64,000 nt of DNA from contig NZ_JAGIOA010000001.1 in NCBI RefSeq assembly GCF_017876435.1, positions 2,046,001-2,110,000 on the forward strand, given 5' to 3'. Below, piece by piece: positions 1 through 8,756 of the stretch (positions are counted from its first letter, which is position 1; every line of letters begins with the position of its first letter). Source of the stretch: Microbacterium phyllosphaerae. GTDB lineage: Bacteria; Actinomycetota; Actinomycetes; Actinomycetales; Microbacteriaceae. Below the pieces are notes generated by a model. That model did not search any database, had not been told where the DNA came from, and worked only from the letters and a program-made list of their open reading frames with translations. A program made the translations under genes and the position numbers.

Positions 1-716
1 GTCACATCGGATCGCAGATCTTCGGCGTCGCCGGCTTCCGTGAGTCCGCATCGCGGGTGCTCGAGCTGCACGCGGCGCTTCTCGAGAGCGGCCCCGTACC
101 GCAGCTCAATCTGGGTGGCGGCTTCGGCATCGCGTACACCAGCGTCGACGATCCCACGCCCATCGAGACGCTCGCCGGCGAGATCGTCACCGCTGTCGCC
201 GAAGGGTGCGCCGCGCGAGGCATCTCGATCCCTGCCCTCTCCTTCGAACCGGGGCGTGCCATCGTCGGCACCGCAGGCGTCACGCTCTACGAGGTCGGCA
301 CGACCAAGGACGTCGCGCTCGAATCCGGGGCCACGCGCCGGTACATCAGCGTCGACGGCGGCATGAGCGACAACGCCCGTCCCGCGCTCTACGGAGCGCA
401 GTTCTCGGCTCGTCTGGCCTCGCGCGTCGGCGTGGGCTCGCCACAGCTCAGCCGCGTCGTCGGCAAGCACTGCGAGTCGGGCGACATCGTCGTCGACCAC
501 GAATTCCTGCCCGTCGACGTGACACCCGGCGACCTGCTGGCCGTCCCGGCGACCGGCGCGTACTGCGCTCCGCTGGCGAGCAACTACAACCACGTTCCCC
601 GTCCGCCGATCGTCGCCGTCCGCGACGGCAGGTCGACGGTCATCGTCCGCGGAGAGACCATCGCCGACGTCCTGTCGAGGGATGCCGGCATCGACGCGCC
701 CGAAGCCCACAGGTGA
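1..716 (+). CDS. lysA: Diaminopimelate decarboxylase, C-terminal part (5' end outside window)
   Basis: The reading frame is open from base 3 and gives 237 residues, the last half or so of a typical 420-480 residue PLP enzyme that decarboxylates meso-diaminopimelate to lysine. The visible part starts with HIGSQIF, the glycine-rich stretch after the PLP lysine. It then shows EPGR (phosphate binding), the CESGD motif whose Cys acts at the neighbouring active site of the dimer, and GAYC followed by SNYNHVPRP, typical of the LysA end. It lies 66 bases before hom on the same strand. The lysA-hom-thrB order is common in actinobacteria and groups the lysine and threonine branches of the aspartate family. 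Identification is secure; only the start is missing. Confidence 0.95.
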   Translation, partial: HIGSQIFGVAGFRESASRVLELHAALLESGPVPQLNLGGGFGIAYTSVDDPTPIETLAGEIVTAVAEGCAARGISIPALSFEPGRAIVGTAGVTLYEVGTTKDVALESGATRRYISVDGGMSDNARPALYGAQFSARLASRVGVGSPQLSRVVGKHCESGDIVVDHEFLPVDVTPGDLLAVPATGAYCAPLASNYNHVPRPPIVAVRDGRSTVIVRGETIADVLSRDAGIDAPEAHR

Positions 717-782
717 TCCGCGGGCCGCACGCGATGCGGCAGCCGATGACGCACGACTGATCCACCCTCCTAAGGAGAAGCA

Positions 783-2090
783 ATGACGACTGAGTACCGA
801 CGACTTCGGGTGGCGCTCCTGGGCGCCGGCGCGGTCGGCTCCCAGGTGGCCGACCTGCTGCTGCGACACGGCGACGAGCTCGCCGATCGCGCGGGGGCCT
901 CTCTCGAGCTGGCGGGCATCGCCGTGCGAAACCTCGACGCCCCTCGCGACGTCGACCTGCCCAAAGAGCTGTTCACGACTGACGCCGAGTCGCTGATCCT
1001 CGGATCCGACATCGTGATCGAGCTGATCGGCGGCATCGAGCCCGCCCGCACGAGCATTCTCCAGGCGATCGGCTCCGGCGCAGACGTCGTCACCGCCAAC
1101 AAGGCGCTGCTTGCGACGCACGGCCCCGAGCTCTTCGAGGCGGCCGACCGCGTCGGCGCGTCCGTCTACTACGAGGCCGCGGCCGCGGGTGCGATCCCGA
1201 TCATCCGCCCGCTGCGCGACTCCCTCGCCGGCGACCGGGTCGTGCGCATCATGGGCATCGTGAACGGCACCACGAACTACATCCTCGACCGCATGGACAC
1301 CGAGGGCGCGGACTTCGCCGACGTGCTCGCCGACGCCCAGCGCCTCGGCTACGCGGAGGCCGACCCCACGGCCGACGTCGAGGGCTACGACGCCGCGCAG
1401 AAGGCAGCGATCCTCGCGAGCCTCGCCTTCCACACGGCCGTCCCGCTCGACGCCGTGTACCGCGAGGGAATCACGTCGATCACCGCATCGATGATCGACG
1501 AGGCTCGCGCAGCCGGGTTCGTCATCAAGCTGCTCGCGGTGTGCGAGCGCATCGAGGCCAACGGCGCCGAGTCGATCTCGGTGCGCGTCTACCCCGCTCT
1601 CGTCCCGAAGACCCACCCGCTCGCGTCGGTGCACGGTGCGAACAACGCCGTGTTCGTCGAGGCGGAGGCCGCCGGCTCCCTCATGTTCTACGGTGCCGGT
1701 GCCGGTGGCGTGCAGACGGCATCCGCCGTCCTCGGCGACGTCGTCTCGGCCGCCCGTCGCCACATCGCGGGCGGTGTCGGCGTGGGGGAGTCCACCAGGG
1801 CCAACCTGCCCGTCGTGCCGATCGGCCACGTCACCACCCGCTACCAGATCACCCTCGAGGTCTCGGACGCTCCCGGCGTTCTTGCGACCGTCGCCGGGAT
1901 CCTGAGCGACGGCGACGTCTCGGTCGCCACGGTCGTCCAGACGGTCGAAGGCGAGGGCGAGCCCACGGCCCGCCTCGTGATCGGCACGCACCGCGCGACG
2001 GATGCGGCGCTCAGCGCGACGGTCGACGCACTCGCCGACAGCTCTGTCGTCGAGCGCGTCGTCTCGGTGCTGCGCGTGGAAGGCGAATGA
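783..2090 (+). CDS. hom: Homoserine dehydrogenase
   Basis: 435 residues, the usual length for the monofunctional ACT-containing enzyme that reduces aspartate semialdehyde to L-homoserine with NAD(P)H. The N-terminal Rossmann domain has GAGAVG at about residues 12-17. The TANKALL loop sits near residue 108, the catalytic region contains GIVNGTTNYIL near 160, and AQKAAILASLAFH follows. A C-terminal ACT domain from about residue 350 (ITLEVSDAPGVLATVAGIL) predicts allosteric feedback, probably by threonine. The ATG is preceded by TAAGGAG at good spacing. Its stop overlaps the thrB start (ATGA), so the two are translationally coupled. Confidence 0.97.
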   Translation: MTTEYRRLRVALLGAGAVGSQVADLLLRHGDELADRAGASLELAGIAVRNLDAPRDVDLPKELFTTDAESLILGSDIVIELIGGIEPARTSILQAIGSGADVVTANKALLATHGPELFEAADRVGASVYYEAAAAGAIPIIRPLRDSLAGDRVVRIMGIVNGTTNYILDRMDTEGADFADVLADAQRLGYAEADPTADVEGYDAAQKAAILASLAFHTAVPLDAVYREGITSITASMIDEARAAGFVIKLLAVCERIEANGAESISVRVYPALVPKTHPLASVHGANNAVFVEAEAAGSLMFYGAGAGGVQTASAVLGDVVSAARRHIAGGVGVGESTRANLPVVPIGHVTTRYQITLEVSDAPGVLATVAGILSDGDVSVATVVQTVEGEGEPTARLVIGTHRATDAALSATVDALADSSVVERVVSVLRVEGE

Positions 2091-3022
2091 CGGTGGCAGC
2101 AGGGCGCACGGTCGAGGTGACCGTACCCGCGACGAGCGCGAACCTCGGCCCCGGTTTCGACACGCTCGGTCTGGCTCTGAGCGTCTACGACACGCTTCTG
2201 GTCACCGGGTTGCCCGCAGGCGAGCTCGAGATCGAGGTCTCGGGATCGGGCGCTGCGGAGATCCCGCGCGACGCGTCGAACCTCATCGTCCGCACGATCG
2301 CGCACGTCTACGCCGACGTCGACCGCCCGCTTCCCGGTCTGCGCATCGTGGCTGAGAACGGCGTCCCGCACGGTCGCGGTCTCGGCTCCTCCGGGGCGGC
2401 CGTGGCCGCGGGCATCCTTGCCGCCAAGGGGCTTCTCGAAGGCGACGTCGAGATCGACGACGCCGATATGCTGCGACTCGCCACGGAGATCGAGGGGCAC
2501 CCCGACAACGTCGCGCCAGCGCTGTTCGGCGGACTGACGATCGCGTGGGTGGGCGAGCGCGGACCACAGCACAAGAAGCTGCTCGTGCACCGCGGCGTCT
2601 CGCCGCTCGTCCTCGTGCCGTCGTACACGATGTCCACCTCGAAGGCGCGCTCCCTGCAGCCGCCGCAGGTGTCGACCGCGGATGCCGTGTTCAACGTCTC
2701 GCGCTCGGCGCTGCTCATCGCGGCTCTCATGCAGAGCCCCGAGCTGCTGCTCGACGCGACGGCCGATCGCCTTCATCAGGACTACCGCGCCGAGGCGATG
2801 CCCGAGACGCAGCGGCTCGTGCAGGCGCTGCGCGCCGCGGGGTTCGCGGCCGTCGTGTCGGGTGCGGGGCCCAGCGTCCTCGTACTCGCGGACGGCCCCG
2901 GCAGTCGTCAGGATGCCGTGGAACTCGCCGAATCGACCACCGACACCCCGTGGGAAGCGCTGCTGCTCGCGGTCGACGTGCGTGGTGGTACAGTGGGGAC
3001 TCGAGCGGAGGGCTCCACGTAA
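2087..3022 (+). CDS. thrB: Homoserine kinase
   Basis: 311 residues, a normal length for this GHMP-family kinase, which phosphorylates homoserine to O-phosphohomoserine for threonine synthesis. The start ATG overlaps the hom stop codon by four bases, which fixes the start; longer in-frame extensions upstream lie inside hom. GHMP motif 1 is PATSANLGPGFDTLG near residue 17. The ATP-binding motif GRGLGSSGAA lies at about 95-104, with EGHPDNVAPALFGG after it, and the C-terminal motif VVSGAGPSVLVL is present. Threonine synthase (thrC), which often sits between hom and thrB, is absent here, so it must be elsewhere. Confidence 0.97.
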   Translation: MTVAAGRTVEVTVPATSANLGPGFDTLGLALSVYDTLLVTGLPAGELEIEVSGSGAAEIPRDASNLIVRTIAHVYADVDRPLPGLRIVAENGVPHGRGLGSSGAAVAAGILAAKGLLEGDVEIDDADMLRLATEIEGHPDNVAPALFGGLTIAWVGERGPQHKKLLVHRGVSPLVLVPSYTMSTSKARSLQPPQVSTADAVFNVSRSALLIAALMQSPELLLDATADRLHQDYRAEAMPETQRLVQALRAAGFAAVVSGAGPSVLVLADGPGSRQDAVELAESTTDTPWEALLLAVDVRGGTVGTRAEGST

Positions 3023-3128
3023 CTGCGTGAATCTGGCCCCATTGCAACTCTGCAAGACCCGCACGCAAACCCCTGTGGCACTGCTCTCACCGAGAACTCG
3101 TTCTTTTCGAGAACCCAGTGCCGAGGCT

Positions 3129-3149
3129 GGCTGACGCCGAGCGTCAGCC
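3129..3149 (+). terminator. Hairpin in the thrB-rho gap
   Basis: A perfect 9-bp stem (GGCTGACGC/GCGTCAGCC) with a 3-base loop CGA. It lies 107 bases after the thrB stop and 70 bases before the rho start, with no T-run. It could end the hom-thrB transcript or be part of a rho leader that controls rho by its own termination activity. The sequence does not decide between these. Confidence 0.45.
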
Positions 3150-3218
3150 CGTGCGACCGCGCGCAGCACCCGTTGTGCGCGTACCGCTCACGTCTCCGAG
3201 ACCAAAGAGGGAGTACTC

Positions 3219-5174
3219 GTGGAGAATTTCTCCGAGACCCAGAACGACAAGGCGGCACCCGCCGCCGAGGCTCCGGCACAGGCCGCGAGCTCCGACGCCG
3301 CGACCACCGCTGCGACCGAAGTGGCCCCTGCACGCAAGCGCGCACCGCGCCGTGCGACCACGGCGACGGCAGCAGCCAAGGCTGACAAGGCCGCTGCGGC
3401 TGACGCCCCCGCCGACAGCGCACCCGCGAAGTCCGAGGCCCCGGCGAAGGCCGAGGCGCCTGGCGCCGAGGCGCCGGCAGCTGAGGCCGCGCCCAAGGCG
3501 AAGGCCCCTCGTCGCAGTCGTGCCAAGAAGGCAGATGCAGAGCTGGCCGTTTCCGCTGAGACGGCCGCCGCTCCCGCCGAGGCGCCCGCAGCGCCCGCAG
3601 AAGCCGCTGCTGCTCCCGCTGCAGAGGCATCGGACGAGCCGAAGAAGACCACGGGTCGCGGCCGTCGCACGGCCAAGAAGCCTGCGGCAGAGTCCGAGGC
3701 CCCTGCCGTCGAGAAGCCCGCCGAGGCCGCACCGGCTGAGACCGCACCCGCCAACGATTCCTCGTCGGATCAGGGCGAAGGCAGCGACGAGCAGGGCGGC
3801 CGAGGCCGCAACCGCAACCGCAGCCGTAACCGCGGGCGCGGCCAGAACGGCAACGGCCAGGCCGGCGAGCAGCAGCAGTCGCAGCAGCCCCAGCAGCAGA
3901 ACAACGCCGACGACGAGGGCGGCAACGGCCGGAACCGTCAGCGCAACAAGCGCCGCGGCGGCGCTGCTCCGACCGACGAGTTCGACACCGAGATCGGCGA
4001 GGACGATGTCCTCATCCCCATCGCCGGCATCCTCGACGTGCTCGACAACTACGCTTTCGTGCGCACGACCGGCTACCTCGCCGGCCCCAGCGACGTCTAC
4101 GTCTCGCTCGGGCAGGTCAAGAAGTACAACCTGCGCAAGGGCGACGCGATCGTCGGCTCGATCAAGCAGCCCCGTGAGGGCGAGCAGCAGGGCCGTCAGA
4201 AGTACAACGCGCTGGTGAAGGTCGACTCGATCAACGGTCTGTCGATCGACGATGCCGCCACCCGCGTCGAGTTCGGCAAGCTCACCCCGCTCTACCCGCA
4301 GGAGCGCCTGCGCCTCGAGACGGCTCCCGAGAAGCTGACCCAGCGCATCATCGACCTCGTCGCCCCGATCGGCAAGGGACAGCGCGGCCTCATCGTCGCA
4401 CCGCCCAAGGCCGGCAAGACGATCGTCCTGCAGCAGATCGCCAACGCGATCGCGCAGAACAACCCCGAGGTCCACCTCATGGTCGTGCTCGTCGACGAGC
4501 GTCCTGAAGAGGTCACCGACATGGAGCGCACGGTCAAGGGCGAGGTCATCGCCTCGACGTTCGATCGCCCCGCCGAAGACCACACCACGGTCGCCGAGCT
4601 CGCCATCGAGCGCGCCAAGCGTCTCGTCGAGCTGGGCCGCGACGTCGTCGTGCTGCTCGACTCGATCACCCGCCTCGGCCGTGCGTACAACCTCGCGGCT
4701 CCGGCATCCGGACGCGTGCTCTCGGGCGGAGTCGACGCGTCGGCTCTGTACCCGCCCAAGCGCTTCTTCGGCGCGGCGCGCAACATCGAGAACGGCGGAT
4801 CCCTCACGATCCTCGCCACGGCTCTCGTCGAGACCGGCTCCAAGATGGACGAGGTCATCTTCGAGGAGTTCAAGGGCACCGGAAACAGCGAGCTGCGCCT
4901 GTCGCGTCAGCTCGCCGACAAGCGCATCTTCCCGGCCGTCGACGTGAATGCGTCGAGCACCCGCCGCGAAGAGATGCTGCTGTCGAACGACGAGGTCAAG
5001 ATCACCTGGAAGCTGCGCCGGGCCCTCGCGGGCCTCGACCAGCAGCAGGCCCTCGAGGTCGTGCTGGGCAAGCTCAAGGAGACGCACTCGAACGTCGAGT
5101 TCCTGGTGCAGATGCAGAAGTCGATTCCGACGCTCCCCTCGGGCGCGCACGGTCACGACAACAACATCCGCTGA
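3219..5174 (+). CDS. rho: Transcription termination factor Rho
   Basis: 651 residues, much longer than the 419-residue E. coli Rho because of an N-terminal extension of about 250 residues. That extension is rich in Ala, Pro, Glu and Lys and then in Arg-Asn-Gly (repeats such as [12 protein letters not shown], followed by a Gln-rich run). Such low-complexity inserts are known in actinobacterial Rho and probably bind RNA. The conserved core follows: the OB-fold primary RNA-binding domain (about 260-340), Walker A APPKAGKT near residue 396, and Walker B VVVLLDS near 475 followed by ITRLGRAYN, the Q-loop/R-loop region. The GTG start has an AAAGAGGGAG ribosome site just upstream. prfA starts 11 bases later, suggesting co-transcription. 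Confidence 0.97.
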   Translation: MENFSETQNDKAAPAAEAPAQAASSDAATTAATEVAPARKRAPRRATTATAAAKADKAAAADAPADSAPAKSEAPAKAEAPGAEAPAAEAAPKAKAPRRSRAKKADAELAVSAETAAAPAEAPAAPAEAAAAPAAEASDEPKKTTGRGRRTAKKPAAESEAPAVEKPAEAAPAETAPANDSSSDQGEGSDEQGGRGRNRNRSRNRGRGQNGNGQAGEQQQSQQPQQQNNADDEGGNGRNRQRNKRRGGAAPTDEFDTEIGEDDVLIPIAGILDVLDNYAFVRTTGYLAGPSDVYVSLGQVKKYNLRKGDAIVGSIKQPREGEQQGRQKYNALVKVDSINGLSIDDAATRVEFGKLTPLYPQERLRLETAPEKLTQRIIDLVAPIGKGQRGLIVAPPKAGKTIVLQQIANAIAQNNPEVHLMVVLVDERPEEVTDMERTVKGEVIASTFDRPAEDHTTVAELAIERAKRLVELGRDVVVLLDSITRLGRAYNLAAPASGRVLSGGVDASALYPPKRFFGAARNIENGGSLTILATALVETGSKMDEVIFEEFKGTGNSELRLSRQLADKRIFPAVDVNASSTRREEMLLSNDEVKITWKLRRALAGLDQQQALEVVLGKLKETHSNVEFLVQMQKSIPTLPSGAHGHDNNIR

Positions 5175-5185
5175 GCGGAGCCACT

Positions 5186-6265
5186 GTGTTCGAGTCCGTC
5201 CAGACTCTGATCGACGAGCATCGCCGGGTGCAGGAGGAACTCTCCGACCCGGCGGTGCACGCCGACGCTGCTCGTGCGAAGCGCGTCAACCGCCGCTACG
5301 CGGAGCTGTCCAGGATCGTCGCCGCCCACGACGCGTGGGTGGCGGCATCCGACGATCTGGAAGCGGCGCGCGAACTCGCCCGCGAGGATGAGGCGTTCGC
5401 CGCAGAGGTTCCGTCACTCGAAGAGGGCGTCGAGGCGGCGCAGGAGAAGCTTCGGCGCCTCCTCATCCCGCGCGACCCCGACGATGCGCGCGACGTGATC
5501 ATGGAGATCAAGGCGGGGGAGGGCGGTGCCGAGTCGGCTCTCTTCGCCGCCGATCTGCTGCGCATGTACATCCAGTACGCGGCATCCAAGGGGTGGAAGA
5601 CCGAGCTCCTCGAGCGCAATGAGTCCGACCTCGGCGGCTACAAAGACGTCCAGGTCGCGATCAAGGGCTCATCCACAGACCCCGCGCAGGGCGTCTGGGC
5701 TCATCTCAAGTACGAGGGCGGCGTGCACCGGGTGCAGCGCGTGCCCGCGACCGAGTCGCAGGGGCGCATCCACACGTCGACCACCGGCGTGCTGGTGTTC
5801 CCCGAGGTCGACGAACCCGACGAGATCGCGATCAACCAGAACGATCTGAAGATCGACGTGTTCCGCTCGTCCGGCCCGGGCGGCCAGTCGGTCAACACCA
5901 CGGACTCCGCTGTGCGCATCACGCACCTTCCCAGCGGCATCGTCGTGTCGATGCAGAACGAGAAGTCCCAGCTGCAGAACCGTGAGGCCGCCATGCGCGT
6001 GCTGAGGGCCCGGCTGCTCGCCAAGCAGCAGGAGGAGCTGGATGCTGCGGCATCCGACGCGCGGAAGTCGCAGATCCGCGGCATGGACCGCTCCGAGCGC
6101 ATCCGCACCTACAACTTCCCCGAGAACCGCATCGCCGACCACCGGACCGGATTCAAGGCCTACAACCTCGATCAGGTGATGGACGGCGCGCTCGAGCCGA
6201 TCATCGAATCCGCGATCCAGGCCGACGAAGAGGCGCGACTCGCGGCTGTGGGCTCCGAGTCCTGA
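5186..6265 (+). CDS. prfA: Peptide chain release factor 1
   Basis: 359 residues, the standard RF1 length. RF1 ends translation at UAA and UAG. The stop-codon recognition tripeptide of RF1 (PxT) is visible as PAT near residue 187, which distinguishes it from RF2 (SPF). The universal GGQ motif occurs in [17 protein letters not shown] near 232, where the Gln is methylated by PrmC. The GTG start lies 11 bases after the rho stop. In most bacteria prmC directly follows prfA; here it is 6 kb away, after a block of accessory genes that begins with a convergent gene. Confidence 0.97.
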   Translation: MFESVQTLIDEHRRVQEELSDPAVHADAARAKRVNRRYAELSRIVAAHDAWVAASDDLEAARELAREDEAFAAEVPSLEEGVEAAQEKLRRLLIPRDPDDARDVIMEIKAGEGGAESALFAADLLRMYIQYAASKGWKTELLERNESDLGGYKDVQVAIKGSSTDPAQGVWAHLKYEGGVHRVQRVPATESQGRIHTSTTGVLVFPEVDEPDEIAINQNDLKIDVFRSSGPGGQSVNTTDSAVRITHLPSGIVVSMQNEKSQLQNREAAMRVLRARLLAKQQEELDAAASDARKSQIRGMDRSERIRTYNFPENRIADHRTGFKAYNLDQVMDGALEPIIESAIQADEEARLAAVGSES

Positions 6266-6304
6266 ACCGCGCGCCCCACGTGCGCCCTGGCGCCCGGTGA
6301 CCGA

Positions 6305-6958
6305 TCAGGTGCGGGCGGCGTAGCGGTGTTCCGGACGTCCGGTGGCTCCGTATCGGAGTCGCACTTCGACGACCGTCCGCGCCGCGAGCGAGGCGAGGTG
6401 ACGCTGTGCGGTGGCCCGTGAGATCCCGACGCGCTCTCCGACTTCGGCCGCCGATGCCTCGCCGTCGCCGAGTGCGGCCAACACCAGCTGCTCGGTCGCC
6501 GATCGTGAGACGGAGACCGGTTCTCCGGAACCGTGCAGGATGGCCAGTGCGCGATCCGTGTCGTCCTGGCGCACGGGGCGGTCGCCGGCGAGGATGTTCC
6601 GGTACCGCGAGTACCGATCGAGGAGGCCGGTCAGCGCCCGGCGCTCGAAGGGCTTCAGCAGATAGCCCAGCGCTCCCGACCTCAGTGCCCTCCGCACGGT
6701 CGGGGCGTCGTCCGCGGCGGAGATGAGGACCGCATCGACGCTGGCGTCTTGCACGAGGGCGATGCCGTCGCCGTCGGGCAGGAAGACATCGGCCAACAGC
6801 AGATCCGGGTGCGCGGTGCGGATGGCTTCCCGTGCCTCGGCGATCGAGCGCACGGGCTCCAGTGCGATGAAACCGGGTTGCTCGTCGATGATCGCGCGAT
6901 GCAGCTCTCCGACTCGGAAGTCGTCGTCGAGGATGAGAACGCGGAGGGGATCGGTCAT
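6305..6958 (-). CDS. CitB/DctR-type response regulator
   Basis: 217 residues starting at the ATG that overlaps the kinase stop codon by four bases (longer upstream extension rejected). The receiver domain has the acidic pair DDD at 11-13, the phosphoacceptor D57 in LLADVFLPDG, S80 and K102 (LKPF). The C-terminal part (about 150-217) is a winged-helix output domain (GERVGISRATAQRHLASL), the arrangement of the CitB/DpiA/DctR family that controls uptake of citrate and C4-dicarboxylates. Its partner is the adjacent sensor kinase, and the likely target is the divergently transcribed CitMHS transporter at 8757. It ends 39 bases from the convergent prfA. Confidence 0.9.
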   Translation of the reverse strand: MTDPLRVLILDDDFRVGELHRAIIDEQPGFIALEPVRSIAEAREAIRTAHPDLLLADVFLPDGDGIALVQDASVDAVLISAADDAPTVRRALRSGALGYLLKPFERRALTGLLDRYSRYRNILAGDRPVRQDDTDRALAILHGSGEPVSVSRSATEQLVLAALGDGEASAAEVGERVGISRATAQRHLASLAARTVVEVRLRYGATGRPEHRYAART

Positions 6959-8610
6959 GGGTGCTCCTCGTGAGCTGTCGTGATGTCTGTGAGGGCGCCG
7001 TCGAGGCGCGCGGCGAACACGGCGCCGCACTCCGTGCCGCCGGGGTCGATGATCCAGAGGTCGCCGTTCCTGCGCCGTGCGATCTCGCGCGCGAGCGGGA
7101 GGCCGAGGCCGTGCCCGTGGATGCGGTCGGAGCCGACGTCGTCCGAGGGCTTCGGTGACATCGGATCGACGCTCCCGAGTCCCGCGCCCGAGTCCGCCAC
7201 TGTGAGCACGAGCGCGTCTCCGTCGCCCAGTACGGCGACCTCGACCCAGCGAGGCGTGCGCTCCCCGGCGACGGCGGCGGTCACGGCGTTGTCCACGAGA
7301 TTGCCCAGCACGGCGGCGACGTCTTCCGGTTCCGCCACACTGCCCAGCAGCTGGCTGTCGTCCGCGATGCGGAGGGAGACGCCACGCTCGCCCGCCTCGA
7401 CACCCTTCGCGCCCAGGAACGAGGTCAGGAAGGGGTCGCGGAGGAGGCCGAGGCCGGCGACGGGGAACGCCACGGACCCGCGCTCGACGAGCTCGCCGAG
7501 GAAAGCCCGCGCGTCCGAGACCCGCTCGGCATCGATCAGCCCTGCGGCGACGTGCATGCGATTGGCGAACTCGTGTCGCTGCACACGCAGCGCTGCGGTC
7601 ATCGTGCGCACCGTGTCGAGCCTCTCGGTGAGCGCGATCAGGTCGGTGCGGTCGCGGATGATCAACACGTCGCCGAGAGAGCGTCCGTCGCGTACGACAG
7701 GCCTCGCCTCGAGGTACAGCACTCGCTCGTCCACGACGGCAGTCGATCGCTCACGGTCGCCGGTCACGGTCTCGAGCGCGGTCGGGGGGAGACCGAGGGC
7801 GGTGAGGGGGCGACCGATCGGTGCGGTGAGACCCAGCATCCGATCAGCGGCGTCGTTGCTCACCCTCACGATGCCCGCGGTGTCGACGGCGAGCACTCCG
7901 TCGTCCACGCCGTTGAGGACGGCGGTCTGGTTCTGCACGAGCGCGACGAGCTCTTCAGGCTGCACGCCGAGCGTGAGGCGCTCCCAGCGACGGCGCAGAA
8001 GGAGGAAGGTGAGGACAGCGAGGGTGAGTGCCCCCACGGCGGTGACACCGATAACGGCGAGCAGCGGCGGCAGGTCGTCGAAGACGCCCGTCCGCTCGAA
8101 CCCCACGCTGACCTCGCCGACGGGGGTGCCGGTCTTGTCGCGCACCGGCACCTTCGCACGCGCGGACTCGCCGAGGGTTCCGGTCTGCCAGTCGACCACC
8201 TCGTTGCCCGCGAGCACCTCCTCGAACGGGGTGCTCACCTCTTCGCCGATGCGCGAGGGCGTGGGGTGGGCGAGACGGATGCCCTCGTCATCCGCGATCA
8301 CGACGAAGAGCGCGCCGGTGCGTTCGGCGACGTCCGTCGCGGTGCGCTGGAGCTCGCCGACTCTGAGCGACTCGGCATCCGGTCTGACCTCGGCGGAGGA
8401 GATGCGTGCGACCTCGGCGCGGACCTGCGGGTCCTCAGCCAGCGTCCTCGCGATGCCGAGAGCGGTGGACTCGGCCTCCGCGCGCAACTGTTGGACGGCG
8501 AGTGCCAGGTAGATGCCTGTGCAGAGGCCGACCACGAGTGCGACGGTGGCGAGGTGCAGGAGCAGCGCGCGGGTCGCGAATCGCGGCCGGTTCTTCGTCG
8601 TCATCGCCAC
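6955..8610 (-). CDS. CitA/DcuS-type sensor histidine kinase
   Basis: 551 residues. A first membrane helix (about 14-35) is followed by an extracytoplasmic PAS-like (sCache) ligand domain containing LFVVIADDEGIRLAHPTP. A second helix lies near 178-200. A cytoplasmic PAS domain (AVLNGVDDGVLAVDTAG) follows, then the SpoOB-like phosphoacceptor region with RHEFANRMHVAAGL. The HATPase_c domain has N box NLVDNAVTAA, G1 DSGAGLG and G2 GHGLGLPLAREI. This order defines the CitA/DcuS family, which senses citrate or C4-dicarboxylates outside the cell. The GTG at 8610 has a GGGAG site five bases upstream; the ATG at 8604 is an alternative. Confidence 0.9.
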   Translation of the reverse strand: MAMTTKNRPRFATRALLLHLATVALVVGLCTGIYLALAVQQLRAEAESTALGIARTLAEDPQVRAEVARISSAEVRPDAESLRVGELQRTATDVAERTGALFVVIADDEGIRLAHPTPSRIGEEVSTPFEEVLAGNEVVDWQTGTLGESARAKVPVRDKTGTPVGEVSVGFERTGVFDDLPPLLAVIGVTAVGALTLAVLTFLLLRRRWERLTLGVQPEELVALVQNQTAVLNGVDDGVLAVDTAGIVRVSNDAADRMLGLTAPIGRPLTALGLPPTALETVTGDRERSTAVVDERVLYLEARPVVRDGRSLGDVLIIRDRTDLIALTERLDTVRTMTAALRVQRHEFANRMHVAAGLIDAERVSDARAFLGELVERGSVAFPVAGLGLLRDPFLTSFLGAKGVEAGERGVSLRIADDSQLLGSVAEPEDVAAVLGNLVDNAVTAAVAGERTPRWVEVAVLGDGDALVLTVADSGAGLGSVDPMSPKPSDDVGSDRIHGHGLGLPLAREIARRRNGDLWIIDPGGTECGAVFAARLDGALTDITTAHEEHP

Positions 8611-8623
8611 GGGCGCTCCCTTC

Positions 8624-8636
8624 GCGCAATATGCGC
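8624..8636. promoter_or_regulatory. Short palindrome between kinase and citrate transporter genes
   Basis: GCGCA-ATA-TGCGC, a perfect 5-bp inverted repeat around three bases. It sits 14 bases before the kinase start in the 146-bp divergent gap that should hold the promoters of both the two-component operon and the transporter. It is a candidate regulator binding site. A possible -10 element for the transporter is TAGTCT at 8703-8708. Confidence 0.35.
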
Positions 8637-8756
8637 AGAACCCACGCTACGCGCACAACGACAGGGAATGCGTCTTAACGCGCCAGTGCCGAGCGGATTG
8701 CCTAGTCTCGTCAGGATCCGTCACAGACGACGGAGCGACGACGAAGGAGTCACCGT

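Noticed and set aside
3144..5156. 670-codon open frame antisense to rho
   Set aside because: GC-rich coding strands leave long open frames in the opposite strand; the translation is low complexity and matches no family, while rho on the plus strand is certain.
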